Assembly (NCBI GenBank): GCA_902779675.1
Contig: CACZCK010000003.1
Location: forward strand, 124,001-188,000
Direction: 5' to 3'
Length of the DNA stretch: 64,000 nt
Source of the DNA: an uncultured Coriobacteriaceae bacterium
GTDB lineage: Bacteria > Actinomycetota > Coriobacteriia > Coriobacteriales > Atopobiaceae
In this document: positions 31,240 to 39,955 of the stretch, piece by piece
Layout: each line of letters starts with the position of its first letter
Numbering within the stretch: position 1 is the first letter of the stretch
Program-made: the position numbers and the translations under genes
The notes under the pieces: model-generated
What the model was told of the DNA's origin: nothing
What the model saw: only the letters and a program-made list of their open reading frames with translations
The model's database searches: none

Positions 31240-33075
31240 CTATGGTTCGAGCACCTCGGAAAGCTCGAGCCATTCGGTCTCGAGCTCCTCCAGCTCCCGC
31301 TCGGCGACGGCAATCTCGGCCTGCTTGTCAAGCAGGGCCTGATAGTCGGTCGCGTCGATGTGCTGGAGCTCGTCGCGCAGCTCATCGGGTCTACCCGATA
31401 CCTTTTCCAGGCGTCTTGTTATCGCATCGAAGCGCTTCTTAAGGGCTCTGCGCTCGGCATTACCCATGCGAGAAGCAGCCTGACCTGCCTCTTTCCTCTC
31501 GTCAGAAGCGCCTTGCGTCAACTCTGAACCCGAACTCGAGGGTCGATTCTCAGGCTCGACTCGAGACTTTGCACGTTCGTCGAGCAGGTCCAGATACTCG
31601 TCAACGCCTCCGGGAACATGCCGCACGCATCCGTCGATGAGCGCAAACTGGTCGTCGGTCACACGCTCCATGAGATAGCGATCGTGGCTCACGATCAGAA
31701 GCGTTCCCGGCCAGGTGTCGAGGAGATCCTCGAGCACGGCCAGCATATCGGTGTCGAGATCGTTGCCCGGCTCGTCGAGGACCAGCACGTTTGGCTCCTC
31801 CATGAGGACGCAGAGGATGGCCAGTCGTCGACGCTGCCCGCCCGAGAGGTCCTTGATGAAGGTGGGGAACTCGCGCCGCTCGAATCCTAGGCGTTCGAGC
31901 AGCTGCTCGGGGGTCTGCGGCTTGCCGTCGACGTTGAGGTAGCGCTTGTAGGTACCCAAGAGTTCCGAGACTCGCCAGTCGTCATGCGCCGAGAGGCCTT
32001 CCAGCTGCTGCGAGAGCATGCCGAGCTTGACCGAAGCACCGATCTTGCGCACTCCCCTGCTGGGCTGCATCGCACCCGTCATAACCTTGAGCAGCGTTGT
32101 CTTGCCTGCGCCGTTCTCGCCGAGGATGCCGTAGCGGTCACCTGGACCGATGAGCCAGTCGATGTCGTGCAGGATCTCGTTGCCCTCGTAGCCAGCGCAG
32201 ACCCCATGCATCTCGATGACCTGCTTGCCCAAACGGCCGACGGCCATGCGCTTGAGTTCGATGGGGTTGCGCAGCGGTGGGTCGTCTGCGATGAGCTCCA
32301 TGGCCGCATCGATGCGGAACTTGGGCTTGCTCGTGCGTGCCTTGGCACCGTGGGCAAGCCAGTTGAGCTCCTTGCGCAGCATGTTCTGCCGTCGCTCCTC
32401 CATAACCGCAGCCTGTCGCTGCCGCTCGACACGCTGCTGAATGTAGGCCGAGTAACCGCCTTCGAAGGGGTCGATGACGCCGTCATGCACCTCCCACATG
32501 TGCTCGCAGACCTCGTCGAGGAACCAACGGTCATGGGTAACCACCAGCAGCGCGCCTTGGCCCGGCTGCCACCTGCGCTTGAGGTGCTCGGCGAGCCAGC
32601 GGATGGCATGCAGGTCCAGGTGGTTGGTGGGCTCGTCCATGAGCAGCACGTCCCAGCTGCCCACCAGCACGCGCGCGAGGTCGCAGCGCCGACGCTGGCC
32701 TCCCGAGAGCTCGCCCACCAGGCCATTCCAGTCGATGTCGGCCAGCAGCTCGGCGATGATGGCCCTGACGGTCGGATCGGAAGCCCACACGTATTCGGGC
32801 GTGTCCCCCACAACGGCATGGCACACGGTATCGCTGTCGCTCAGGGCGTCTTCCTGTCCGATCATGCCGACGGTGATGTTGTTGCGATAGGTGATGGTGC
32901 CCGAATCGGGCTCCAGGGCGTGCGACACCAGCTGCAACAGGGTCGACTTGCCGTCACCGTTGCGACCCACGATGCCAATGCGCTCGCCTTCGTTGATGCC
33001 GATGGTCTGGTCGACGAGGACCTGCTTGCCCGGCCATTCCTGCGAGACGCGCTCGAGGCCGACGAGAATGCCCAT
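31240..33075 (-). CDS. ABC-F family ATPase (Uup-like)
   Basis: 611 residues with two ABC cassettes and no membrane segments, the layout of ribosome-associated ABC-F proteins. Walker A is GRNGDGKST in the first and GENGAGKTT in the second, signatures are LSGGQRRR twice, and Walker B segments are [12 protein letters not shown] and LVLDEPGNDLDT. The interdomain linker (about 195-275) is long and charged, and a C-terminal coiled coil (about 535-605) resembles Uup. The expected role is in translation or stalled-ribosome handling. The start overlaps the nfo stop by one base. Confidence 0.92.
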   Translation of the reverse strand: MGILVGLERVSQEWPGKQVLVDQTIGINEGERIGIVGRNGDGKSTLLQLVSHALEPDSGTITYRNNITVGMIGQEDALSDSDTVCHAVVGDTPEYVWASDPTVRAIIAELLADIDWNGLVGELSGGQRRRCDLARVLVGSWDVLLMDEPTNHLDLHAIRWLAEHLKRRWQPGQGALLVVTHDRWFLDEVCEHMWEVHDGVIDPFEGGYSAYIQQRVERQRQAAVMEERRQNMLRKELNWLAHGAKARTSKPKFRIDAAMELIADDPPLRNPIELKRMAVGRLGKQVIEMHGVCAGYEGNEILHDIDWLIGPGDRYGILGENGAGKTTLLKVMTGAMQPSRGVRKIGASVKLGMLSQQLEGLSAHDDWRVSELLGTYKRYLNVDGKPQTPEQLLERLGFERREFPTFIKDLSGGQRRRLAILCVLMEEPNVLVLDEPGNDLDTDMLAVLEDLLDTWPGTLLIVSHDRYLMERVTDDQFALIDGCVRHVPGGVDEYLDLLDERAKSRVEPENRPSSSGSELTQGASDERKEAGQAASRMGNAERRALKKRFDAITRRLEKVSGRPDELRDELQHIDATDYQALLDKQAEIAVAERELEELETEWLELSEVLEP

Positions 33076-33926
33076 TAGCTCCTCCCCTCTCCGGCGAGCG
33101 AGCGCAGAAGCGCGATCTCGGCCGCATAGCCATCCAGGTCGTTGGGCGTCTCGAGCACCATGGGCAGCTTGCGAAGTCTCTCGTCACGCACGATGGCAGC
33201 AAAGCAGTCAATGCCCAGATGCCCGTCTCCAATGCGCTCGTGACGGTCCTTGCGTGCCCCGCAAGGGTTCTTAGAATCGTTGAGATGCAGTGCCTTGAGC
33301 CTATCGAGCCCAATGACCCGGTCGAATTCGGCGAGTACGGCGTCGAGGTCGCTGGCAATGTCATAGCCACCGTCGCTCACGTGACAGGTATCGAGGCACA
33401 CGCCCAAAAGCTCGTTATGGGTCGTTCCCTCGATGATGCGGGCGAGCTCCTCGAAGCTGCGACCAACCTCGCTGCCCTTGCCAGCCATGGTCTCGAGCAG
33501 CACCGTCGTGGCCTGGCCTTCAACGAGCACCTGATTGAGGCCCTCGCAGATCAGCTCGATGCCGCGCTCGGCACCCTGCTTGACGTGGCTGCCTGGGTGG
33601 AAGTTGTAGTAGTTGCCAGGCAGGCTCTCCAGACGCTCCAGATCGCCGGCCATGGCACGCCGCGCAAATCCGACGGTTTCGGGATTCGCGGAACAGAGGT
33701 TCATGGTGTAGGGTGCATGCGCGACGAGTTGCCCAAAGCCATGCTCCGTCATGATCTGGCGGAGTTCGGCCACGTCATCTTCGTCGAGCGCCTTCGCGTT
33801 GCCCCCGCGGGGGTTTCGGGTAAAGAAGGCGAAGGTGTTCGCTCCAATCTGAAGGGCGGTGCGGCCCATCTGCGCATAGCCACCTGCCGTAGACAGGTGG
33901 CACCCCAGCGTCAGGCTCCTGCTCAT
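33075..33926 (-). CDS. nfo: Endonuclease IV (AP endonuclease)
   Basis: Zn-dependent TIM-barrel enzyme cutting DNA 5' to abasic sites, 283 residues. AP endonuclease family 2 signatures are visible: GCHLSTAGGY, YYNFHPGSHV, GVCLDTCHVSDGGYD and GDGHLGID, which carry metal-binding His, Asp and Glu residues. The family normally measures 270-300 residues. It overlaps coaBC by 4 bp (ATGA) and shares one base with the ABC-F gene, so it is expressed as part of a housekeeping operon, not obviously SOS-regulated. Confidence 0.96.
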   Translation of the reverse strand: MSRSLTLGCHLSTAGGYAQMGRTALQIGANTFAFFTRNPRGGNAKALDEDDVAELRQIMTEHGFGQLVAHAPYTMNLCSANPETVGFARRAMAGDLERLESLPGNYYNFHPGSHVKQGAERGIELICEGLNQVLVEGQATTVLLETMAGKGSEVGRSFEELARIIEGTTHNELLGVCLDTCHVSDGGYDIASDLDAVLAEFDRVIGLDRLKALHLNDSKNPCGARKDRHERIGDGHLGIDCFAAIVRDERLRKLPMVLETPNDLDGYAAEIALLRSLAGEGRS

Positions 33927-35122
33927 GCGCGCCCTTCCAGCAGCGCGGCAAGCCTGTCGATGATGCGCTCGGCGACCTGCGGCAGCGGCAGTGTGTCAAG
34001 CTCCTCGACGCCTTCGGCGCTCACGAACGAGATCTTGCTGGTATCGGCTCCAAAGGTGGAGTCCTTGCGCGATACGTCGTTTGCCACGATGAGGTCGCAG
34101 CCCTTCTTGGCGAGCTTGGCCTGCGCGTAGGCAATGAGGTCGTTGGTCTCGGCAGCGAAGCCGATGACGACGCGCTCGCCCTTGCGTGCGGAGAGGGCGG
34201 CCAGGATGTCTTCGGTCTCCACAAGCTCGATGACATCGAGTCGCTCGACTGACTTCTTGAGCTTGTGGTCTGCCGGTCTCACGGGCGTATAGTCGGCTAC
34301 CGCAGCGGTGCAAATGGCTGCGTCGGCACCCTCGAAGGCCCCGAGGGAGGCTTCGAGCATGTCGGCAGCGGAGACTACATCGATGACCTCGGCGCCTTGG
34401 GGGGCAGCGAGCGAGACGGGACCGCTCACCAGTCGCACGTGCGCGCCACGACGAATCGCCTCGGTGGCGATGGCGTAGCCCATCTTGCCTGTGGACGCGT
34501 TGGCAATGAAGCGCACCGGGTCGATAGCCTCGCGGGTCGGACCGGCATTGATGACCACCGTGCGACCAGCAAGGTCTTGCGGACAGGTGACACGGGCGAG
34601 CTCGTCGAGTGTGGCAGCAACGATGTCGTCGACAGGCGCGAGCTTGCCCTCGCCCACGTCGCCGCAGGCCAGAAGACCGGTATCGGGCATGATGAGCCCG
34701 ACGCCATGGCTGCGCAGCCGCCCGACGTTCTCTTGCGTGGCGGCATTGCGCCACATGCGCACGTTCATGGCCGGCGCCATGAGCATGGGGCAATCACAGG
34801 CGAGCAGCATGGTCGTCGCCGCGTCGTCAGCGATGCCTGCGGCCACCTTTGCCATCACGTTGGCTGTCGCGGGGCACACAAGGGCAATGTCTGCCCACTC
34901 CGACAGCGTGATGTGTGGAATCGCGTCGTCAGGGTTGTCATAGAGGCTCGTGAGCACCGCATGGTGGGTCAGGGCCTCGAAGGTGGCCTTTCCCACAAAG
35001 CGCTCGGCATCTGCGGTAAGTGCCACGCGCACCTCGTGGCCCGCCTTCTGCAGCCCCCGAAGCACCTCGCAGGCCTTGTAGGCGGCAATGCCGCCCGTCA
35101 CGACCAGGGCGACCCTACTCAT
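33923..35122 (-). CDS. coaBC: Bifunctional phosphopantothenoylcysteine decarboxylase/phosphopantothenate-cysteine ligase
   Basis: Two steps of coenzyme A synthesis in one polypeptide of 399 residues. The N-terminal flavin decarboxylase (CoaC, about 1-180) shows VTGGIAAYKACE and APAMNVRMW. The C-terminal synthetase (CoaB) shows INAGPTREAIDPVRFIAN and STGKMGYAIA, AAVADYTP and a KKSVERLDVIELVETEDIL-type stretch with the conserved lysines. It overlaps the upstream Zn-ribbon gene by 8 bp and nfo by 4 bp. Confidence 0.97.
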   Translation of the reverse strand: MSRVALVVTGGIAAYKACEVLRGLQKAGHEVRVALTADAERFVGKATFEALTHHAVLTSLYDNPDDAIPHITLSEWADIALVCPATANVMAKVAAGIADDAATTMLLACDCPMLMAPAMNVRMWRNAATQENVGRLRSHGVGLIMPDTGLLACGDVGEGKLAPVDDIVAATLDELARVTCPQDLAGRTVVINAGPTREAIDPVRFIANASTGKMGYAIATEAIRRGAHVRLVSGPVSLAAPQGAEVIDVVSAADMLEASLGAFEGADAAICTAAVADYTPVRPADHKLKKSVERLDVIELVETEDILAALSARKGERVVIGFAAETNDLIAYAQAKLAKKGCDLIVANDVSRKDSTFGADTSKISFVSAEGVEELDTLPLPQVAERIIDRLAALLEGRA

Positions 35123-35840
35123 TTGCGAGCGCCCCCTCGGTCACCAGCATGCGGTGGCAATACGGGCACTCGGTGATCACCGGGCCGCGCATGAGCTCGT
35201 CGAAGAGCCCCTGCTGGAGCTTGACGCGGCAGGTCGTGGGCATGTTGCCGCGCAGACGCTCCACGGCAAGGCCACCAAAGCGACGTGCCGCCTTGTCGTA
35301 GCGTCCTGCCACCTCCTCGGAGATGTCTACGAGAGCCGCCTTGCGATCGGCTGCCAGCACACGTACGCGAGCCATGATGTCGGCCGAGGCACGCTCGTAG
35401 GCCTCCTGCTGTGCCGCGCGCTCCTCGTCGAGCCTCTTGCCTAGGTCGTTTGCGTTCTGCTCGGCTTTGAGCAAGCGCTCGAGGTTGCCCTCGAGCTCGC
35501 GATGGTGGAACTCGAGCTTCTCGAGCTGCTTGGCAAGGGCCGTGAGGTGCGCCTCAAGGTCCCTGACACCGCGGAAGTCCTGGGCACGGTCGTGCGCCTC
35601 GGACTGCACCTCATTGACGCGGGCGACGGTCTTCTCGTGCGCCGCCTCGTTGTCCTCGAGGTCGATCTCGGCATCCTTTCGCTGGCCAACTATCGATTTC
35701 ATCTTGCCGGCAAGGTTCTTCTTGGCCGCGTCGATGGCTGCCAGCTTCTTCTGCTGCGGCATGGCCTTAAGCTGTCCGTTGAGCCTCATGAGCTCAAGGT
35801 CTATCTCCTGAAGCCTGAGTAGCGCCTGTGATTCGTTCAC
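35115..35840 (-). CDS. Coiled-coil zinc-ribbon protein (CT398/DUF164 type)
   Basis: 241 residues. Nearly the whole N-terminal two-thirds is a long antiparallel coiled coil (about 5-170) opening SQALLRLQEIDLELMRLNGQ. The C-terminal zinc ribbon has CRVKL then ECPYCHRML; of the usual four cysteines, three are visible and the first half-site is reduced. The family is a conserved nucleic-acid- or motility-linked scaffold of unclear role. The GTG at 35840 is chosen because AGGAGAG precedes it and VNESQALL aligns with family starts. It is in an operon with the cysteine desulfurase gene upstream. Confidence 0.85.
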   Translation of the reverse strand: MNESQALLRLQEIDLELMRLNGQLKAMPQQKKLAAIDAAKKNLAGKMKSIVGQRKDAEIDLEDNEAAHEKTVARVNEVQSEAHDRAQDFRGVRDLEAHLTALAKQLEKLEFHHRELEGNLERLLKAEQNANDLGKRLDEERAAQQEAYERASADIMARVRVLAADRKAALVDISEEVAGRYDKAARRFGGLAVERLRGNMPTTCRVKLQQGLFDELMRGPVITECPYCHRMLVTEGALANE

Positions 35841-35865
35841 GATAGCCTCTCTCCTACGCAACGGC

Positions 35866-37044
35866 TCAGTGGCCGCGTCTTCTTGCAACGATGTCGGCGA
35901 GCACATAGGCAAAGCGCACCAGCTCGCCTTGGTCAACCCTCTGGTCGAACGAGACGCGCAGGCTGCACAGTGCAAGCTCGCGCGGGATGCCCATAGCCAG
36001 CAGCACGTGGCTCGCATCGAGCGAACCCGACGAGCATGCCGAGGCGGCAGACACCTCGAAGCCAGCCTGGTCGCACTCGAGCACGAGCGTCTCGGAGTCC
36101 ACGCCCGGGACGAGGATTGAGACGATGCCCGCCAGGCGTCCGTCCCAGCCGAGCTCGTCGAAGCTCACGGAAGGCACGATGCCCAGCTCGGCTGCGGCAA
36201 GCTTGTCGAGCAGTGCCTGTGCCCGTGCGGACACCTCGGCACGCCATCCGTCGAGGTTGCGGGCACACTCGGTCGCGCTTGCGGCAAACGCGAGCGCCCC
36301 GCGCACGTCCTGCGTGCCGGCACGACGGCCCTGCTCCTGCCCTCCGCCAAAGCTCTGCGGGCGAAGGCGCACGCGCTGTCGACACGCGAGCGCACCGATG
36401 CCCACCGGGCCACCGATCTTATGGGCTGCGATGCTCACTGCGTCAACGTTGTCGAGCTCGAGAGGGATGCGCCCGAAAGCCTGCACGGCATCGGTATGCA
36501 TGCAGGCACCGGCCGCATGTGCTACGTCGGCGACGGCCCCGACCGGCTGCACGATGCCCGTCTCGTTGTTGGCGCTCATGAGCGAGACGAGCGCCGTGTC
36601 GCGCCCAACGAGTCCCGCGACGGTCTCGGCAGTAACGATACCCTGCCTGTTGGGACGTGCGGACACCACCTCGAAGCCGTGGGAACGCAGCACCGGAGCA
36701 ACGTCGAGCACCGAGTCGTGCTCTATGGCCGAGATCACCACTTTGGTGCGCATACGGTCACGGTCGCGCGCACCTTCGGCGAGCCCGAGCAGAGCGAGGT
36801 TGTTGGACTCGGTGCCACCTGAGGTGAAGGTCACGTCGGCAGGCCTGAAGCCGCCTCCCAGACAGCGAACGAGGTCCCTGCGGGCACCATCGAGCGCTCG
36901 GGCGGCCTGCCTGCCCATGGTGTGCAGCGAGTTGGGGTTGGCTCCCGCATAGGGCGCGCGCTCGTAGGCGTCCATGGCCTCGCGCGCGGCGTCCCCCAGC
37001 GGGGCCGAGGCGGCATAGTCGAGGTAGGTTCTTGCTTCGGCCAT
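35866..37044 (-). CDS. NifS/IscS-type cysteine desulfurase
   Basis: PLP enzyme taking sulfur from L-cysteine, 392 residues. It opens TYLDYAASAPLG and shows TSGGTESNNLAL, the PLP lysine in SIAAHKIGGPVGIGAL and the mobile-loop cysteine in SAASACSSGSLDASHVLL (the ACSSG motif). The ATG at 37044 follows AGGGGGAC. No IscU/SufU scaffold, MnmA or ThiI is adjacent, so whether sulfur goes to Fe-S clusters or tRNA thiolation is open. It starts 1 nt past the rpe stop. Confidence 0.93.
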   Translation of the reverse strand: MAEARTYLDYAASAPLGDAAREAMDAYERAPYAGANPNSLHTMGRQAARALDGARRDLVRCLGGGFRPADVTFTSGGTESNNLALLGLAEGARDRDRMRTKVVISAIEHDSVLDVAPVLRSHGFEVVSARPNRQGIVTAETVAGLVGRDTALVSLMSANNETGIVQPVGAVADVAHAAGACMHTDAVQAFGRIPLELDNVDAVSIAAHKIGGPVGIGALACRQRVRLRPQSFGGGQEQGRRAGTQDVRGALAFAASATECARNLDGWRAEVSARAQALLDKLAAAELGIVPSVSFDELGWDGRLAGIVSILVPGVDSETLVLECDQAGFEVSAASACSSGSLDASHVLLAMGIPRELALCSLRVSFDQRVDQGELVRFAYVLADIVARRRGH

Positions 37045-37045
37045 G

Positions 37046-37723
37046 CTAGTCCCCCTGCGCCAGGCCGCGGTTGCCCGCCTCGCGAATCGAGGCGATGGCG
37101 GCTGCTGGATCCGTGCTGCCAAAGACAGAGCTGCCGGCCACCAGCACGTTGGCACCGCTGCGCACGATCTGCTCGGCGTTTGCCACACCCACGCCACCGT
37201 CGACCTCAACGAGCGGGTCGACGCCATGCTCTTCGGCCATGGCACGCACCTGGCGCAGCTTGTCGTAGGAGCGCTCGATGAACTTCTGGCCCCCGAAGCC
37301 CGGGTTGACCGTCATCACGAGCACCATGTCGAGATCCTCGATAAGGCTCTCGAGCACGCTGGCGGGCGTACCGGGGTTGAGCGCGATGCCTGCCAGGGCG
37401 CCGGCCTCCCTGATGGCGCTCAGGGTGCGATGGGCATGCAGCTGTGCCTCGTAATGGAAGGTGATGACGTCTGCTCCTGCATCGACATAGGCGGCATACC
37501 TGCGGTCGGGGTCGGCAATCATGAGGTGCACGTCGACGGGCACGGAAGTGGCCTTCTTGACCTCGGCGAGCAACCCCGGACCAAACGACAGGTTGGGAAC
37601 GAACACGCCGTCCATGACGTCGAAGTGGACATAGTCAGCCGTCTTGATCTTCTCGAGTTCCGACCCGAGGTTGAGATAGTCGGCGGCGAGTATCGAGGGA
37701 GCGATACGAACGTCGGTGAGCAT
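37046..37723 (-). CDS. rpe: Ribulose-phosphate 3-epimerase
   Basis: TIM-barrel enzyme interconverting ribulose-5-phosphate and xylulose-5-phosphate in the pentose phosphate pathway. The 225 residues show IAPSILAADYLNLG, HFDVMDGVFVPNLSFGPG with a metal His and Asp, VHLMIADPDR, VMTVNPGFGGQKF and EVDGGV. The ATG at 37723 is selected over an earlier one because AGGGGATGAC precedes it and the family begins at IAPS. It is the first gene of the rpe-desulfurase-coaBC-nfo-ABC-F unit. Confidence 0.97.
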   Translation of the reverse strand: MLTDVRIAPSILAADYLNLGSELEKIKTADYVHFDVMDGVFVPNLSFGPGLLAEVKKATSVPVDVHLMIADPDRRYAAYVDAGADVITFHYEAQLHAHRTLSAIREAGALAGIALNPGTPASVLESLIEDLDMVLVMTVNPGFGGQKFIERSYDKLRQVRAMAEEHGVDPLVEVDGGVGVANAEQIVRSGANVLVAGSSVFGSTDPAAAIASIREAGNRGLAQGD

Positions 37724-37815
37724 GTCATCCCCTATTCGTTTGTCGTGCACAGACTAATACAGCATAGCGCAACCTGACACCTGTGGCGCCTGGTAGAGCC
37801 ACGCTGCAAAACAAA

Positions 37816-37852
37816 GCCGCCTCGCTGCGTGCATTAAGCGCAGCGAGGCGGC
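37816..37852 (-). terminator. Terminator of plsY and the long upstream operon
   Basis: A 14-bp perfect stem (37816-37829 with 37839-37852) and 9-nt loop is followed on the minus strand by TTTGTTTTGC, 24 nt past the plsY stop. It is one of the strongest terminators in the window. Confidence 0.92.
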
Positions 37853-37875
37853 GTCATAAGCAATCAGACGTTCTC

Positions 37876-38529
37876 CTATGACTTCTTATGCAAAGTGAAC
37901 TTACGCTCGGTGCCGGTGCGCAGGCGCTCGATGTTGGCACGGTGCGACCATATGACCATGATGCATACGGCAATGGTGGGAGCCAGCGCCTGTGGCGTGA
38001 AGCCCAGGACGAAGCCCCAGGTGGGCAGCGCCACAGCAGCGCAGATGGAGCCCAGCGAGACGTACTTGCTGGGTATGGCCACCATCAGAAACACCGCAAA
38101 GGCGAGCAGCGCAACCGGCCACGAGAGGCCTAGGCCCGCACCGAGGCCCACCGAGATGCCCTTGCCGCCGTGGAAGCCTAGGTAGGGCGAGAACACGTGC
38201 CCGCAGACGCACGATGCCCATACCAGGGCGGCCGACCAGCCCATGTCGGCCTGGGGCATGGTACGCGCCCAGTCTCCGTCCAAGCATAGGTTGGCAAGCA
38301 GCAGGCGTGCCGCCAGGACGCACACGGTGCCCTTCAGGACGTCGAGCGCAAAGGTGAGCGCAGCCGCCTTGCCACCCACCGAACGAGCGACGTTTGTCAT
38401 GCCGATGTTGCCCGACCCGACCTTGCGCACGTCGACGCCATGGGCTCGCGCCACGATAAGTCCGAACGGAATGCCACATATGGCAAAGGAGACGATCATG
38501 CAGAGGATGGTGAGCGTCATGGGACTCAT
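37876..38529 (-). CDS. plsY: Glycerol-3-phosphate acyltransferase PlsY
   Basis: Polytopic membrane enzyme acylating glycerol-3-phosphate from acyl-phosphate, the first step of phospholipid synthesis. The 217 residues have about five helices and all three family motifs: GSGNIGMTNVARSVG, FHGGKGISVGLGA and the late HRANIERLRTGTERKF. It is the last gene of a long operon beginning with an ABC-F gene at 49.4 kb. The next lipid enzyme, plsC, is in the same operon. Confidence 0.96.
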   Translation of the reverse strand: MSPMTLTILCMIVSFAICGIPFGLIVARAHGVDVRKVGSGNIGMTNVARSVGGKAAALTFALDVLKGTVCVLAARLLLANLCLDGDWARTMPQADMGWSAALVWASCVCGHVFSPYLGFHGGKGISVGLGAGLGLSWPVALLAFAVFLMVAIPSKYVSLGSICAAVALPTWGFVLGFTPQALAPTIAVCIMVIWSHRANIERLRTGTERKFTLHKKS

Positions 38530-38531
38530 GC

Positions 38532-39854
38532 CTAGTCGTCCTTCCTCCTGAATTTGAGGCGGATCGGTGTGCCCTCGAGGTCAAAGTTCTCGCGCAGGCG
38601 GTTCTCAAGATAGCGCTCGAAGTTATCGTCGACGAGGTCGGGGGCGTTGCACCAGAAGGTGAACACCGGGGGCTCGGTACCGGTCTGCACGGCGTACTGC
38701 AGGCGCAGGCGACGCTTGCCCGAGCTCACCGTGTGGCCACTCTCGCGCAGTTGCGAGAGGAAGTCGTTGAGCTGCGACGTCTTGATCTGGCGCTCGTGCG
38801 CCTCGGCGGCACGGATGGTAGTGGCAAAGACACGGTCGATGGCGCGGCCAGTGAGCGCCGAGGTCGTGATGGCGGGAGCCCAGGTGGCAAAGGCCATGCG
38901 CTTGTCGAGCGAGTTCTGGATGTCTTCGCGCTGCTGAGCGTCTTCGACGAGGTCCCACTTGTTGAGGACCACGACCAAGGCGCAACCGCGGTCGATGGCC
39001 ATGCCGGCAAGCTTCTGATCCTGCTCGGTGAGGCCCACCGAGCAGTCGACCACCAACAACGCCACCTTGGCGCGGTCCATGGCCTCGAGCCCGCGCACGA
39101 GGCTGTAGTACTCAACGTCCTCGTGCACCTGCGTCTTCTTGCGCATGCCGGCGGTGTCCACGAGACGGATCTTGTAATCCTTCCACTGCACGACGGTATC
39201 GATGGCGTCGCGCGTGGTACCCGCCACGTCGGAGACGATGGCGCGGTTCTTGCCCGAGAGACGGTTGGTCAGCGACGACTTGCCCACGTTGGGGCGGCCG
39301 ATGATGGCCACGGGCAGGGCATCGTCATCGGGCTCAGGCTCCTCGTCCACGACGTCAGGCAGGGCCGCCACGATATCGTCGAGCAGATCGCCCGTACCAT
39401 GGCCGTGGCCAGCCGAGATGGCGCGCGGCTCGCCCACGCCCAGGGAGTAATACCCCCAGGTCTCGAGGTCCTGAGAAGGGTCGTCGAGCTTGTTAACGCA
39501 CAGGAAGACGGGCTTGTCGGTCTTGCGCACCACGCGCGCGACCTCCTCGTCCTCGTCGGTCACGCCCACGGTGCCGTCCACGACAAACACGATGACGTCG
39601 GCCTCGTCGCATGCTGCGAGCGCCTGCTCGCGGATGCGCGGGGCAAAGGTGTCCTTGCTCTTGAGCGACTCGATGCCGCCTGTGTCGATGAGCACGAATT
39701 CGCGCCCGTTCCAGTCGGTGGTGTGGTACGAACGGTCGCGCGTGACGCCACGCGACTCGTGCACGATGGCATCGCGCTTCTCTGCAAGGCGGTTGACCAG
39801 GGTGGACTTGCCCACGTTGGGGCGCCCCACGACCGCCACGATTGGCTTAGACAT
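38532..39854 (-). CDS. der: GTPase Der (EngA)
   Basis: Essential GTPase with two consecutive G domains and a KH-like C-terminal domain, needed for 50S ribosome maturation. Of 440 residues, the first G domain has GRPNVGKST and DTGG, with NKLD; the second has GRPNVGKSS, DTAG and NKWD. The ATG at 39854 is preceded by GAGAGGA and matches the family opening SKPIVAVVG. It is 2 bp upstream of plsY. Confidence 0.97.
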   Translation of the reverse strand: MSKPIVAVVGRPNVGKSTLVNRLAEKRDAIVHESRGVTRDRSYHTTDWNGREFVLIDTGGIESLKSKDTFAPRIREQALAACDEADVIVFVVDGTVGVTDEDEEVARVVRKTDKPVFLCVNKLDDPSQDLETWGYYSLGVGEPRAISAGHGHGTGDLLDDIVAALPDVVDEEPEPDDDALPVAIIGRPNVGKSSLTNRLSGKNRAIVSDVAGTTRDAIDTVVQWKDYKIRLVDTAGMRKKTQVHEDVEYYSLVRGLEAMDRAKVALLVVDCSVGLTEQDQKLAGMAIDRGCALVVVLNKWDLVEDAQQREDIQNSLDKRMAFATWAPAITTSALTGRAIDRVFATTIRAAEAHERQIKTSQLNDFLSQLRESGHTVSSGKRRLRLQYAVQTGTEPPVFTFWCNAPDLVDDNFERYLENRLRENFDLEGTPIRLKFRRKDD

Positions 39855-39955
39855 GATGGATCCTCTCACTTCTTGAGGTACCAGCATACCATGCATGGTC
39901 ACCTCTCACGCGCCTGCCGTCCTCAACCTCGCAAAACGAGGGCAACGCCATGCGC

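Noticed and set aside
39889..39900. ACCATGCATGGT palindrome upstream of der as an operator.
   Set aside because: It lies within a continuous operon, has a single copy and no associated promoter elements.
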